From Bacteroides intestinalis DSM 17393 (GTDB lineage Bacteria; Bacteroidota; Bacteroidia; Bacteroidales; Bacteroidaceae), in contig NZ_ABJL02000007.1 in NCBI RefSeq assembly GCF_000172175.1, positions 1,374,660 to 1,438,659 on the forward strand: a stretch of DNA of 64,000 nucleotides, read 5' to 3'. The translations under genes and the position numbers were made by a program. This document shows, piece by piece, positions 16,901 through 23,839 of this stretch. The number at the start of each line of letters is the position of its first letter. Within the stretch, counting starts at the first letter, position 1. The notes under the pieces were generated by a model that did not search any database, was not told the DNA's origin, and saw only the letters and a program-made list of their open reading frames with translations.

Positions 16901-18558
16901 ACAGAAAGTTCCGTATCCTCATATTTGGGGGTCAGGTGGAGTTCGTGCGGACGCACATTGCGAATGCTGGCGTGAAAGTTGAAAGTCGGTATACGGCTGA
17001 CGGTATTGATATTACCGTTCAGCAGAATAGACCCATTCTCGTCATCCAATGCAACTTTTCCATTGAAACCGCCTTGTTTGTATTTTCCGTCCAGTGTGAT
17101 ATTCTCATAGTTATAATCACTATAGTCGATGGAAGCGATTAATCCTTTCATCACAATGGAAGGATATTGATTATCATAGTGGCTACCTTCAACGTCAAGA
17201 TTGAAAGTTACTTTTCCCAGCTTTTCGTTATCCAGCATATTGCCCAATTCGAGTTCTTCAGTCTTCACGGCACCCGAATATGCAAAATAACCTTTTTCCT
17301 TATCTGAGCTTATTTTCAAGTCCGTCTTGATGGAGCCAATATCTGTGTGTACCAAACCATAAGTTACGATGTCCGTGAAATAGCCTGATACTTCTCCATG
17401 AAATGAAATGGTGCCAAAACGTTGCAATATAGGAGGAACACCCTCGTAATTCTTACTCAAGTTGCGTACAAAAAAGGCAACCCCTTCCGGATCGGCATAT
17501 AGATTGGACAGGTTACCAAATACAAATGCATCCTGAGGACGGGATAGATCCTGAAAAGATACATCTCCTCTCAAACGGAAATGTGGTCCTCCTGTAATTG
17601 ACAGGTGGGGACAGTTCAGCTGGTTAATGGTACCGTTTGTTTCTACAGCTATTTGCAGCTTTTCTTTGAAAGGAGAAAATGCGGGAACAAATGCTGCCAA
17701 ATCACGAAGTACGATATCTGAAGGCAGCATACGGAACGAGAAGTGAACATCATTAGCAAAATTGCCAAAGGCCCCCAGACTGTCATATTCCATACGTATG
17801 GTGTCCATGGCAAGTGAAGTATTGGGCAGGTCGATTGCAAAATTCTCGATATTCATCTTCTGATCATTTGCAACAACCTTTAAGCTCAGCCTTTTTAACT
17901 CAAATCCGGAATTTCCTTCTTCTATACTTAAACGTTTGATTGCAGCATTTATAGAATCATTTTGAAGTGCTTTTAAGGAGATATTGGCAATAATGTTACG
18001 CAGTTGTATGTGCTGTGCATTGAACTTTCCTTGTGTTTCTTCTGCCGACAGCACATTGTAGGACAACTTGCCACGCCGTATCAATAAAGAATTGATGCGG
18101 ATATCCAGATTACTTTCTTTTTTGATGGTATCTTTAGAGGCAAATGCATCAAGTACAAACTGGAAATTGGGTATATCTTCCGGTGTTTTTTTTTCCAGAT
18201 TGATGTTAAAACCAAATAACTGAACGTTACTGATGGAAACTTTTCCCTTGAATAGGGGTAATATATCGAATTTAGCTGAAAGACGGGATATTTTCAGCAT
18301 TTCTTTATCGGACTGGTCATTCAATAATAAGTCATCGATTATGATGCGGTTTAGCAGTCCCATATTTATCCGCCCGATGGTCAGTTGCGTACCCAGAACG
18401 TTAGCCAATTCGTTTGCAACCAGCACGGATATTTGTCGCTGAACGTAAGGAATGTTCAACAACAATATAGTCCCGATATACAAACTAAGTATAATACCGA
18501 GCACCCAGCGAACTGTCTTTTTTAACTTTCTGATAGGCGGTTTGTTTGAATTAGCCAA
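13939..18558 (-). CDS. tamB: TamB/YtfN-like translocation and assembly module protein (DUF490)
   Basis: About 1540 residues: one N-terminal membrane anchor (VLGIILSLYIGTILLLNIPY), then a very long beta-rich periplasmic region of repeated strands like those of AsmA/TamB proteins, ending with the TamB domain (GSGNIRTEFYNKADDVKMFG ... GIGIIFKKDFNRWKELM) and a charged, Lys/Glu/Thr-rich tail. Proteins of this family bridge inner and outer membranes and take part in outer-membrane protein assembly or phospholipid transport. The frame is open to 18642, but that start would overlap tsaD, and a -7 box TATTTTTG lies at 18566-18559. The true start is therefore probably a TTG near 18558 or a GTG a few codons later; it is uncertain. 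No tamA/BamA gene is adjacent. Confidence 0.85.
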   Translation of the reverse strand: MANSNKPPIRKLKKTVRWVLGIILSLYIGTILLLNIPYVQRQISVLVANELANVLGTQLTIGRINMGLLNRIIIDDLLLNDQSDKEMLKISRLSAKFDILPLFKGKVSISNVQLFGFNINLEKKTPEDIPNFQFVLDAFASKDTIKKESNLDIRINSLLIRRGKLSYNVLSAEETQGKFNAQHIQLRNIIANISLKALQNDSINAAIKRLSIEEGNSGFELKRLSLKVVANDQKMNIENFAIDLPNTSLAMDTIRMEYDSLGAFGNFANDVHFSFRMLPSDIVLRDLAAFVPAFSPFKEKLQIAVETNGTINQLNCPHLSITGGPHFRLRGDVSFQDLSRPQDAFVFGNLSNLYADPEGVAFFVRNLSKNYEGVPPILQRFGTISFHGEVSGYFTDIVTYGLVHTDIGSIKTDLKISSDKEKGYFAYSGAVKTEELELGNMLDNEKLGKVTFNLDVEGSHYDNQYPSIVMKGLIASIDYSDYNYENITLDGKYKQGGFNGKVALDDENGSILLNGNINTVSRIPTFNFHASIRNVRPHELHLTPKYEDTELSVQLTADFTGGSIDEMNGEINIDSLQFTAPDKEYFLDNLKIAASQRDSSHKQLTVTSNFLNASIEGDYSYRTLPASVMNIMRKYIPALILPDKKPIESENNFHFDVNIFNTDLLSTVFNVPIKIYTHSTLKGYFNDKAQRLRVEGYFPRLRYGDKFIESGMLLCENPGDKIHARLRFNNRKPTGAINIALEAQAKDDLIQTSLNWGNSSSVTYSGKLAATAHFLRAQTEELDNKRSRRAVSALKTIVDVQKTDIILNDTLWEIHPSQVVIDSGKIHINDFYFSHKDRHLRINGVISEEPNDTIRLDLKDINIGYVFDIADLGVNFKGEATGPAYASGVLKTPVMYTDLFIRSLGLNDGLLGDANIHGEWHHEVKGIYLDAHIREKDIAKSHVYGYIYPIKPTSALNLQIEADSTNLKFIEHYMSSITPEFNGRASGNVHFYGKFKRLTMEGRVLGDASMKVDVLNTTFFIKDSILIEPNGLTFHNNRIFDPQGNQGHVNGYLHYEHFKNLEYRFQFDVNNMLVMNTKESLDLPFYGTVYGTGNALIAGNARDGVNIDVAMTTDRNTNFVYIKDNVSSAANTQFIKYVDKTPRRAVLDSINLTSDYELAQQEIQQEEESHTDIRLNLLVEATPNATMKIVMDPIAGDYISGRGSGNIRTEFYNKADDVKMFGSYRISQGVYKFSLQEVIRKDFTIKDGSTISFNGPPLDATMDIQANYMVNSASLNDLVPNASSYGIPTNIRVNCTMNLTGQLTSPDIKLGLEVPNERDEVQALIRNYIPTDEQMNMQILYLLGIGKFYTPENVDATQNSNMMTSVLSSTLSGQLNNALSNIINSNNWNIGTNLSTGEKGWTDMEFEGMLSGQLLNNRLLINGNFGYRDNPMANTNFVGDFEAEWLVNRSGDIRLKAYNETNDRYYTRTNLTTQGIGIIFKKDFNRWKELMFWNKWRLKRLRREMEQKEAEKDTEEQTEETETTATQEAAKAKEKRGGS

Positions 18559-18608
18559 CAAAAATATGAAATAATACGTTATCAATCCTACTTTTATCAC
18601 TACTTTTG
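18559..18608. promoter_or_regulatory. Divergent promoters of tamB and tsaD
   Basis: The minus strand has TATTTTTG (18566-18559) for tamB. The plus strand has TACTTTTG (18601-18608), 24 bases before the tsaD ATG. Both fit the -7 consensus TAnnTTTG; neither has a clear -33 TTTG at the usual distance. Confidence 0.5.
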
Positions 18609-18632
18609 CAGCGTTTAAACGTAAATAACGAT

Positions 18633-19655
18633 ATGAGTACAATAATTTTAGGAATAGAAAGCTCTTGCGATGACACCTCTGCTGCCGTCATCAAAGATGG
18701 GTATCTGCTATCAAACGTCGTTTCCAGTCAGGCGGTGCATGAAGCCTATGGTGGTGTAGTTCCCGAATTAGCTTCACGTGCACATCAGCAAAACATAGTT
18801 CCGGTGGTGCATGAAGCATTGAAACGCGCCGGAGTGACTAAGGAAGAATTGAGTGCAGTGGCGTTTACCAGAGGACCGGGATTGATGGGCTCTTTGTTGG
18901 TAGGTGTGTCATTTGCCAAAGGTTTTGCTCGTTCTTTAGGTATTCCTATGATTGATGTTAATCATCTGACAGGTCATGTGTTAGCTCATTTCATTAAAGC
19001 AGAAGGTGAAGAAAATGCTCAACCTGAATTTCCTTTCCTTTGCTTGCTTGTATCGGGAGGAAATTCACAAATTATTCTGGTAAAGGCATATAATGATATG
19101 GAGATTTTAGGGCAGACGATTGATGATGCTGCTGGAGAAGCCATTGACAAGTGTTCGAAGGTAATGGGTCTGGGTTATCCCGGTGGTCCGATTATTGATA
19201 AGTTGGCCCGTCAGGGAAATCCGAAGGCATTTACTTTTAGCAAACCCCATATCCCCGGATTAGATTATAGTTTCAGCGGTTTAAAAACCTCATTCCTGTA
19301 TTCTTTGCGTGACTGGATGAAGGAAGATCCCGATTTCATCGAGCATCACAAGGTAGATTTGGCGGCTTCGCTTGAAGCTACCGTGGTGGATATCCTGATG
19401 GATAAGCTCCGTAAGGCTGCTAAAGAATATAAGATAAAGCAAGTAGCCGTGGCCGGTGGTGTTTCTGCTAATAATGGCCTGCGCAATGCCTTTCGTGAAC
19501 ATGCCGAAAAGTATGGGTGGAATATATTTATTCCAAAGTTCAGCTATACGACGGATAATGCCGCTATGATTGCGATTACAGGTTATTTCAAATATCAGGA
19601 TAAAGATTTCTGTTCGATAGATGCACCGGCTTACTCACGCGTAACGTTGCAGTAA
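18633..19655 (+). CDS. tsaD: tRNA N6-adenosine threonylcarbamoyltransferase TsaD
   Basis: 340 residues from MSTIILGIESSCDDTSAAV; the earlier in-frame start at 18606 lies within the -7 box and is rejected. TsaD transfers the threonylcarbamoyl group from the adenylate to A37 of ANN-decoding tRNAs (t6A), working with TsaB and TsaE. The metal-binding histidines H111 and H115 are in NHLTGHVLAH, and the ASKHA nucleotide-binding motifs ESSCDDT, LLVSGGNSQI and VAVAGGVSANNGLR are all present. Length is normal for the family (335-345). It is divergent from tamB and about 175 bases upstream of the cinA-like gene. Confidence 0.97.
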   Translation: MSTIILGIESSCDDTSAAVIKDGYLLSNVVSSQAVHEAYGGVVPELASRAHQQNIVPVVHEALKRAGVTKEELSAVAFTRGPGLMGSLLVGVSFAKGFARSLGIPMIDVNHLTGHVLAHFIKAEGEENAQPEFPFLCLLVSGGNSQIILVKAYNDMEILGQTIDDAAGEAIDKCSKVMGLGYPGGPIIDKLARQGNPKAFTFSKPHIPGLDYSFSGLKTSFLYSLRDWMKEDPDFIEHHKVDLAASLEATVVDILMDKLRKAAKEYKIKQVAVAGGVSANNGLRNAFREHAEKYGWNIFIPKFSYTTDNAAMIAITGYFKYQDKDFCSIDAPAYSRVTLQ

Positions 19656-19830
19656 AAGGAATTTCAGGACACTTTCTAGTCTGCACCATACCTGGTCCGT
19701 GTCTGGTCCATACCAACTCCATACCAAGTCCAAGTGTATAGATACGGAGCAAATACGGAGTTGATATGGATTTGGTGATGTGGAGAGGAAAAATAGAACA
19801 AAATATAGAAATAATATATATATAAGGTAT
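19656..19830. repeat. Intergenic stretch with short inverted and near-direct repeats
   Basis: Between tsaD and the cinA-like gene there is no ORF of note. The segment ccataccaactcc (19708-19720) pairs with ggagttgatatgg (19757-19769) at 12 of 13 positions. Near-direct units (tggtccgtg, tggtccata, ccaactcca, ccaagtcca) fill the space before it. It could fold as a transcript terminator for tsaD, but there is no T-run. Confidence 0.4.
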
Positions 19831-20298
19831 ATGAAGCTGGAAGAAAGGATTGGGGAGTTATTAAAATCGAAGAATTTGTCCCTTTCCACCGCAGAAAGTT
19901 GTACGGGAGGTAGTATTGCAGCTCTGGTGACTTCTGTTCCGGGGAGTTCGGAATACTTTAACGGAGGGATTGTGGCATATTCTAATGAGGTAAAGATGTC
20001 TCTGCTTCATGTCTCTGCTGAAACTTTGGAGAAATATGGAGCTGTCAGTCGGGAGACTGTTATCGAGATGGTGAAAGGTGCGATGAAAGCGTTGAAAACA
20101 GATTGCGCTGTCGCTACATCAGGAATTGCAGGTCCCGGAGGGGGGACAGCGGAAAAGCCCGTCGGAACGGTATGGATTGCTGCTGCCTATAAAAATGAAA
20201 TTGTAACTTTCAGACAAGAGGGAGATGATGGAAGGGGTGGAAATGTGCAAAAAGCCATTCAAAATGCTCTAATGATGCTCTGTGAGTGCTTAAAATGA
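19831..20298 (+). CDS. CinA C-terminal domain protein (PncC-type nicotinamide-nucleotide amidase)
   Basis: 155 residues from MKLEERIGELLKSK; the earlier start at 19780 adds an Asn/Arg/Tyr-rich stretch outside the family. The protein is only the C-terminal CinA domain, which in PncC deamidates nicotinamide mononucleotide to nicotinate mononucleotide for NAD recycling. The active-site motif STAESCTGGSIA (about 19-30) and the TSGIAGPGGGTAEKPVGTVW loop are intact. Full-length CinA has an extra N-terminal MoCF domain, absent here, as in E. coli YgaD/PncC. It probably forms its own unit upstream of rpmB. Confidence 0.88.
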   Translation: MKLEERIGELLKSKNLSLSTAESCTGGSIAALVTSVPGSSEYFNGGIVAYSNEVKMSLLHVSAETLEKYGAVSRETVIEMVKGAMKALKTDCAVATSGIAGPGGGTAEKPVGTVWIAAAYKNEIVTFRQEGDDGRGGNVQKAIQNALMMLCECLK

Positions 20299-20339
20299 AG
20301 AAAAAATGCTATCAGACAATGAATTATTTTATGAAAAAC

Positions 20340-20370
20340 TTGTTTGGTATCGATAAAAGTACTTACTTTG
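20340..20370 (+). promoter_or_regulatory. Probable promoter of rpmB-rpmG
   Basis: TTG (20340-20342), 20 bases, then TTACTTTG (20363-20370), which differs from TAnnTTTG at one position. It lies 49 bases before the rpmB ATG. Confidence 0.45.
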
Positions 20371-20419
20371 CGCTCTGTTTGAAATAAGTATAGATAAAAA
20401 CTATAAAAATAAGATAGAA

Positions 20420-20680
20420 ATGTCGAAAATTTGTCAAATTACCGGAAAGAAAGCCATGATTGGCAACAATGTTTCACACTCAAAGAGAAGAACTAAGAGA
20501 ACCTTTGATTTGAACTTGTTTAACAAGAAGTTCTACTATGTAGAGCAAGATTGCTGGATCAGCCTTAGCATTTGTGCTAACGGTCTGCGTATTATTAATA
20601 AGAAAGGACTGGACGCTGCTTTGAACGACGCAGTAGCAAAAGGTTATTGTGATTGGAAAAGCATTAAAGTAATTGGCTAA
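20420..20680 (+). CDS. rpmB: 50S ribosomal protein L28
   Basis: 86 residues beginning MSKICQITGKKAMIGNNVSH, the standard L28 N-terminus (C-x-x-T-G-K-K). It continues with the NxxSHxKRRTKRxF motif (SHSKRRTKRTFDLNLFNKKF) and ends KGYCDWKSIKVIG. Part of the large subunit near the E site. It heads a three-gene cluster with L33 and a DUF4295 protein, spaced by 22 and 12 bases, the usual order in Bacteroidota. Confidence 0.97.
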   Translation: MSKICQITGKKAMIGNNVSHSKRRTKRTFDLNLFNKKFYYVEQDCWISLSICANGLRIINKKGLDAALNDAVAKGYCDWKSIKVIG

Positions 20681-20702
20681 AAAGTAGAGGAGAATACTGA
20701 TT

Positions 20703-20891
20703 ATGGCAAAGAAAGCAAAAGGTAACAGAGTACAGGTGATTCTGGAATGCACAGAACACAAAGATAGCGGTATGCCGGGAACTTCTCGTTATATCACTAC
20801 TAAGAACAGAAAGAATACAACTGAAAGATTGGAATTGAAGAAATACAATCCGATCCTGAAGAGAGTAACAGTACATAAAGAAATTAAATAA
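20703..20891 (+). CDS. rpmG: 50S ribosomal protein L33
   Basis: 62 residues: MAKKAKGNRVQVILECTEHK, then YITTKNRKNTTERLELKKYN, the typical L33 strand pattern. Only one of the zinc-type Cys positions is present (ILECTEHK), so this is the Cys-poor (C-minus) form. It is co-transcribed with rpmB and the DUF4295 gene. Confidence 0.97.
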   Translation: MAKKAKGNRVQVILECTEHKDSGMPGTSRYITTKNRKNTTERLELKKYNPILKRVTVHKEIK

Positions 20892-20903
20892 TAAGTATAA
20901 CCC

Positions 20904-21062
20904 ATGGCAAAGAAAACTGTAGCAAGTTTGCACGAAGGTTCTAAAGAAGGTCGTGCTTATACAAAGGTTATCAAGATGGTTAAGTCTCCGAAGACTGGTG
21001 CTTACATTTTTGATGAACAAATGGTATTGAACGAAAAAGTACAAGACTTTTTCAAGAAATAA
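20904..21062 (+). CDS. DUF4295 small protein in the rpmB-rpmG cluster
   Basis: 52 residues from the ATG at 20904: MAKKTVASLHEGSKEGRAYT, continuing KVIKMVKSPKTGAYIFDEQM and ending KVQDFFKK. It is small, basic at the start and soluble. It matches DUF4295, a Bacteroidota-specific family found directly after L33, which suggests a ribosome-associated role, but none is established. The start is 12 bases after the rpmG stop, and an intrinsic terminator closes the operon right after it. Confidence 0.85.
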   Translation: MAKKTVASLHEGSKEGRAYTKVIKMVKSPKTGAYIFDEQMVLNEKVQDFFKK

Positions 21063-21092
21063 GATAGTCCGTCGAAAGACGTTTAATTATAA

Positions 21093-21129
21093 AATCCTCT
21101 TATCGTATTCCGGTAAGGGGATTTTTTTT
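21093..21129 (+). terminator. Intrinsic terminator of the rpmB-rpmG-DUF4295 operon
   Basis: A stem of about 9 bp pairs aatcctctta with taaggggatt around tcgtattccgg, followed by eight T (21122-21129). Confidence 0.8.
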
Positions 21130-21201
21130 GTACTTTATCCCCGTACTTTCATTACTTTGTTATATCTTTGTGGCATAATGTATTGTACAAAAAAATAGGA
21201 T

Positions 21202-22161
21202 ATGGGATTTTTTAGTTTTTTCTCAAAGGAAAAGAAGGAAACTTTAGATAAAGGATTATCTAAGACGAAAGAAAGTGTATTCGGAAAGATTGCCCGTGCT
21301 GTGGCAGGAAAGTCGAAAGTAGATGATGAAGTGCTTGATAATCTGGAAGAAGTGCTGATAACTTCGGATGTAGGTGTAGAAACGACGTTAAATATTATTC
21401 AACGTATAGAAAAGCGTGCTGCATCTGAAAAATATATGAATGCGCAGGAGCTGAATACTATCTTGCGTGATGAAATCGCTGCTTTGCTAACGGAAAATAA
21501 TTCGGACGATGTAGATGATTTTGAAGCACCGATTGCGAAGAAACCTTACGTAATTATGGTAGTAGGGGTGAATGGCGTTGGCAAAACAACTACTATTGGT
21601 AAGTTGGCTTACCAATTCAAGAAAGCGGGCAAAAGCGTTTATCTGGGAGCAGCGGATACTTTTCGTGCAGCAGCTGTGGAACAGTTGGATATCTGGGGTG
21701 GACGGGTAGGAGTACCTGTCGTAAAACAAAAGATGGGAGCTGATCCGGCTTCTGTGGCCTACGATACATTAAGCTCTGCTGTTGCTAACAATGCTGATGT
21801 GGTAATTATTGATACTGCCGGTCGCCTTCACAATAAGGTCGGCTTGATGAATGAGTTGACTAAGATTAAAAATGTAATGAAGAAAGTGGTTCCTGATGCT
21901 CCTAATGAAGTTCTATTGGTACTGGATGGTTCTACCGGGCAGAATGCATTTGAGCAGGCTAAGCAATTTACGTTAGCTACGGAAGTAACCGCAATGGCTA
22001 TCACTAAGCTGGATGGTACGGCGAAAGGTGGAGTTGTTATCGGCATTTCTGATCAGTTTAAGATACCTGTTAAGTATATTGGCTTGGGTGAAGGTATGGA
22101 AGATTTGCAGGTGTTCCGTAAGAAAGAATTTGTTGACTCGTTGTTTGGGGAGAATGCATGA
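21202..22161 (+). CDS. ftsY: Signal recognition particle receptor FtsY
   Basis: 319 residues. The NG GTPase has a helical N domain (about 10-105), then G1 GVNGVGKTTT (about 122-131), DTAGRLHNK (G3) and TKLDGTAKGG (G4/G5). FtsY docks SRP-bound ribosomes at the inner membrane and hydrolyses GTP with Ffh. The long acidic A domain of the E. coli protein is missing; only a short MGFFSFFSKEKKET start remains, as is usual in Bacteroidota. Its TGA overlaps the rimO ATG (ATGA), so the two are translationally coupled. Confidence 0.96.
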   Translation: MGFFSFFSKEKKETLDKGLSKTKESVFGKIARAVAGKSKVDDEVLDNLEEVLITSDVGVETTLNIIQRIEKRAASEKYMNAQELNTILRDEIAALLTENNSDDVDDFEAPIAKKPYVIMVVGVNGVGKTTTIGKLAYQFKKAGKSVYLGAADTFRAAAVEQLDIWGGRVGVPVVKQKMGADPASVAYDTLSSAVANNADVVIIDTAGRLHNKVGLMNELTKIKNVMKKVVPDAPNEVLLVLDGSTGQNAFEQAKQFTLATEVTAMAITKLDGTAKGGVVIGISDQFKIPVKYIGLGEGMEDLQVFRKKEFVDSLFGENA

Positions 22162-23456
22162 AACGGAAAACAATTGATATCATAACTTTAGGGTGTTCTA
22201 AGAATTTGGTGGATTCGGAGCATTTGATGCGCCAGTTGGAAGAAGCCGGATATCACGTGACTCATGATACGGAAAAGCCTAAAGGAGAGATTGCTGTTAT
22301 CAATACTTGTGGTTTTATCGGTGATGCTAAAGAGGAATCCATTAACATGATCCTGGAATTTGCACAGGCAAAGGAAGAAGGAAATCTGGAAAAGTTATAT
22401 GTAATGGGTTGTCTTTCTGAACGCTATCTGAAAGAATTAGCGATTGAAATTCCGCAGGTTGATAAGTTTTATGGTAAATTTAACTGGGCGGAGTTATTGC
22501 TGGATCTAGGTAAAGCCTATCACGAAGAACTTCATATAGAGCGTACTCTCACTACTCCTAAACACTATGCATACCTGAAAATATCGGAGGGATGCGACCG
22601 GAAATGTTCGTATTGTGCTATTCCGATTATTACAGGGCGGCATGTATCGCGACCGGTAGAGGAAATTTTGGATGAAGTTCGTTATTTGGTGAATAAGGGA
22701 GTAAAAGAGTTTCAGATAATAGCTCAGGAGTTGACTTACTATGGTGTGGATTTGTATAAGAAGCAAATGCTTCCTGAACTTATAGAACGTATATCTGAAA
22801 TTCCCGGGGTAGAATGGATTCGTTTGCATTATGCTTATCCTGCACATTTTCCTACAGATTTGTTCCGGGTGATGCGTGAGCGTCCTAATGTGTGTAAGTA
22901 TATGGATATAGCTCTTCAGCACATTAGCAATTCAATGCTGGAGAAAATGCGCCGCCATGTAACTCAGGAAGAAACTTATCAACTGATAGAACAATTCCGC
23001 AAAGAAGTACCTGGTATTCATTTGCGTACTACTTTAATGGTAGGGCATCCCGGAGAAACGGAGTCGGATTTTGAAGAGTTGAAAGAGTTTGTTCGTAAGG
23101 TGCGTTTCGATAGAATGGGGGCTTTTGCATATTCAGAGGAAGAAGGTACTTACGCAGCTGCACATTATGAGGATGAAATACCTCAGGAAGTAAAGCAGGC
23201 ACGTTTGGATGAATTAATGTCCATTCAACAAGGTATTTCTGCCGAATTGAGCGCTGCAAAAGTGGGGCAATCCATGAAAGTTATTATTGATCGTCTGGAA
23301 GGGGATTATTATATCGGCCGTACTGAATTTGACTCTCCTGAAGTGGATCCGGAAGTCTTGATAGAGCGTGGTGAACAAACGTTGCTTATTGGTAACTTTT
23401 ACCAGGTAGAGATAATAAGTTCCGATGATTTCGACCTTTTTGGACAGGTTATTTAA
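22158..23456 (+). CDS. rimO: Ribosomal protein S12 methylthiotransferase RimO
   Basis: 432 residues. The N-terminal UPF0004 domain has cysteines C13, C51 and C85 for the auxiliary 4Fe-4S cluster. The radical-SAM domain has C146, C150 and C153 in GCDRKCSYCAIP, and a C-terminal TRAM domain ends the protein. RimO adds a methylthio group to an Asp of ribosomal protein S12. MiaB is the close paralogue, but the GCSKNLVDSE start and SEGCDRKCSYCAIP motif favour RimO. It overlaps ftsY by 4 bases. Confidence 0.95.
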   Translation: MKRKTIDIITLGCSKNLVDSEHLMRQLEEAGYHVTHDTEKPKGEIAVINTCGFIGDAKEESINMILEFAQAKEEGNLEKLYVMGCLSERYLKELAIEIPQVDKFYGKFNWAELLLDLGKAYHEELHIERTLTTPKHYAYLKISEGCDRKCSYCAIPIITGRHVSRPVEEILDEVRYLVNKGVKEFQIIAQELTYYGVDLYKKQMLPELIERISEIPGVEWIRLHYAYPAHFPTDLFRVMRERPNVCKYMDIALQHISNSMLEKMRRHVTQEETYQLIEQFRKEVPGIHLRTTLMVGHPGETESDFEELKEFVRKVRFDRMGAFAYSEEEGTYAAAHYEDEIPQEVKQARLDELMSIQQGISAELSAAKVGQSMKVIIDRLEGDYYIGRTEFDSPEVDPEVLIERGEQTLLIGNFYQVEIISSDDFDLFGQVI

Positions 23457-23533
23457 ATAATTTTCCCTAAGAATTTGTGTATATGCGGAAGTTTTGCTAA
23501 TATAGCACCGAACTTTATAAAAATAGCTGGATT

Positions 23534-23806
23534 TTGAATAATAAGGAATTTACTTCAGAACTGTCACGAAGATTGGGATATACCATAAAGGATACATCCG
23601 AACTAATTGCATCTTTGCTGTCGGACATGACACAACAGCTGCAAGAAGGGAATATTGTTTCTGTACAAAGTTTCGGTACTTTTGAGGTAAAGAAGAAAGC
23701 AGAGCGTATTACCATCAATCCAACGACAAAGTTGCGTATGCTGGTTCCGCCTAAGTTGGTGTTGACCTATAGGCCCAGTACGACTCTGAAAGATAAGTTT
23801 AAATAA
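23534..23806 (+). CDS. HU-family DNA-binding protein
   Basis: 90 residues with a TTG start (23534), since no in-frame ATG precedes the conserved region and the sequence begins NNKEFTSELSRRLGYT like other HU proteins. The DNA-binding arm has the canonical Pro (RITINPTTKLRM) and the typical end VPPKLVLTYRPSTTLKDKF. HU/IHF proteins bend DNA and shape the nucleoid. It is followed 33 bases later by a second HU-type gene with an extra membrane and LysM part, so the pair may act together. Confidence 0.88.
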   Translation: MNNKEFTSELSRRLGYTIKDTSELIASLLSDMTQQLQEGNIVSVQSFGTFEVKKKAERITINPTTKLRMLVPPKLVLTYRPSTTLKDKFK

Positions 23807-23839
23807 TGCCGTCTTCTACTCAAGTAACCCTTCGTAAAT

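Noticed and set aside
18559..18642. Start of tamB at 18642
   Set aside because: That frame would overlap the divergent tsaD start and lie upstream of the tamB -7 box.
23534..23806. Integration host factor subunit gene (ihfA/ihfB) naming
   Set aside because: The protein is HU-family with the Pro arm, but subunit identity as IHF cannot be shown from sequence alone.
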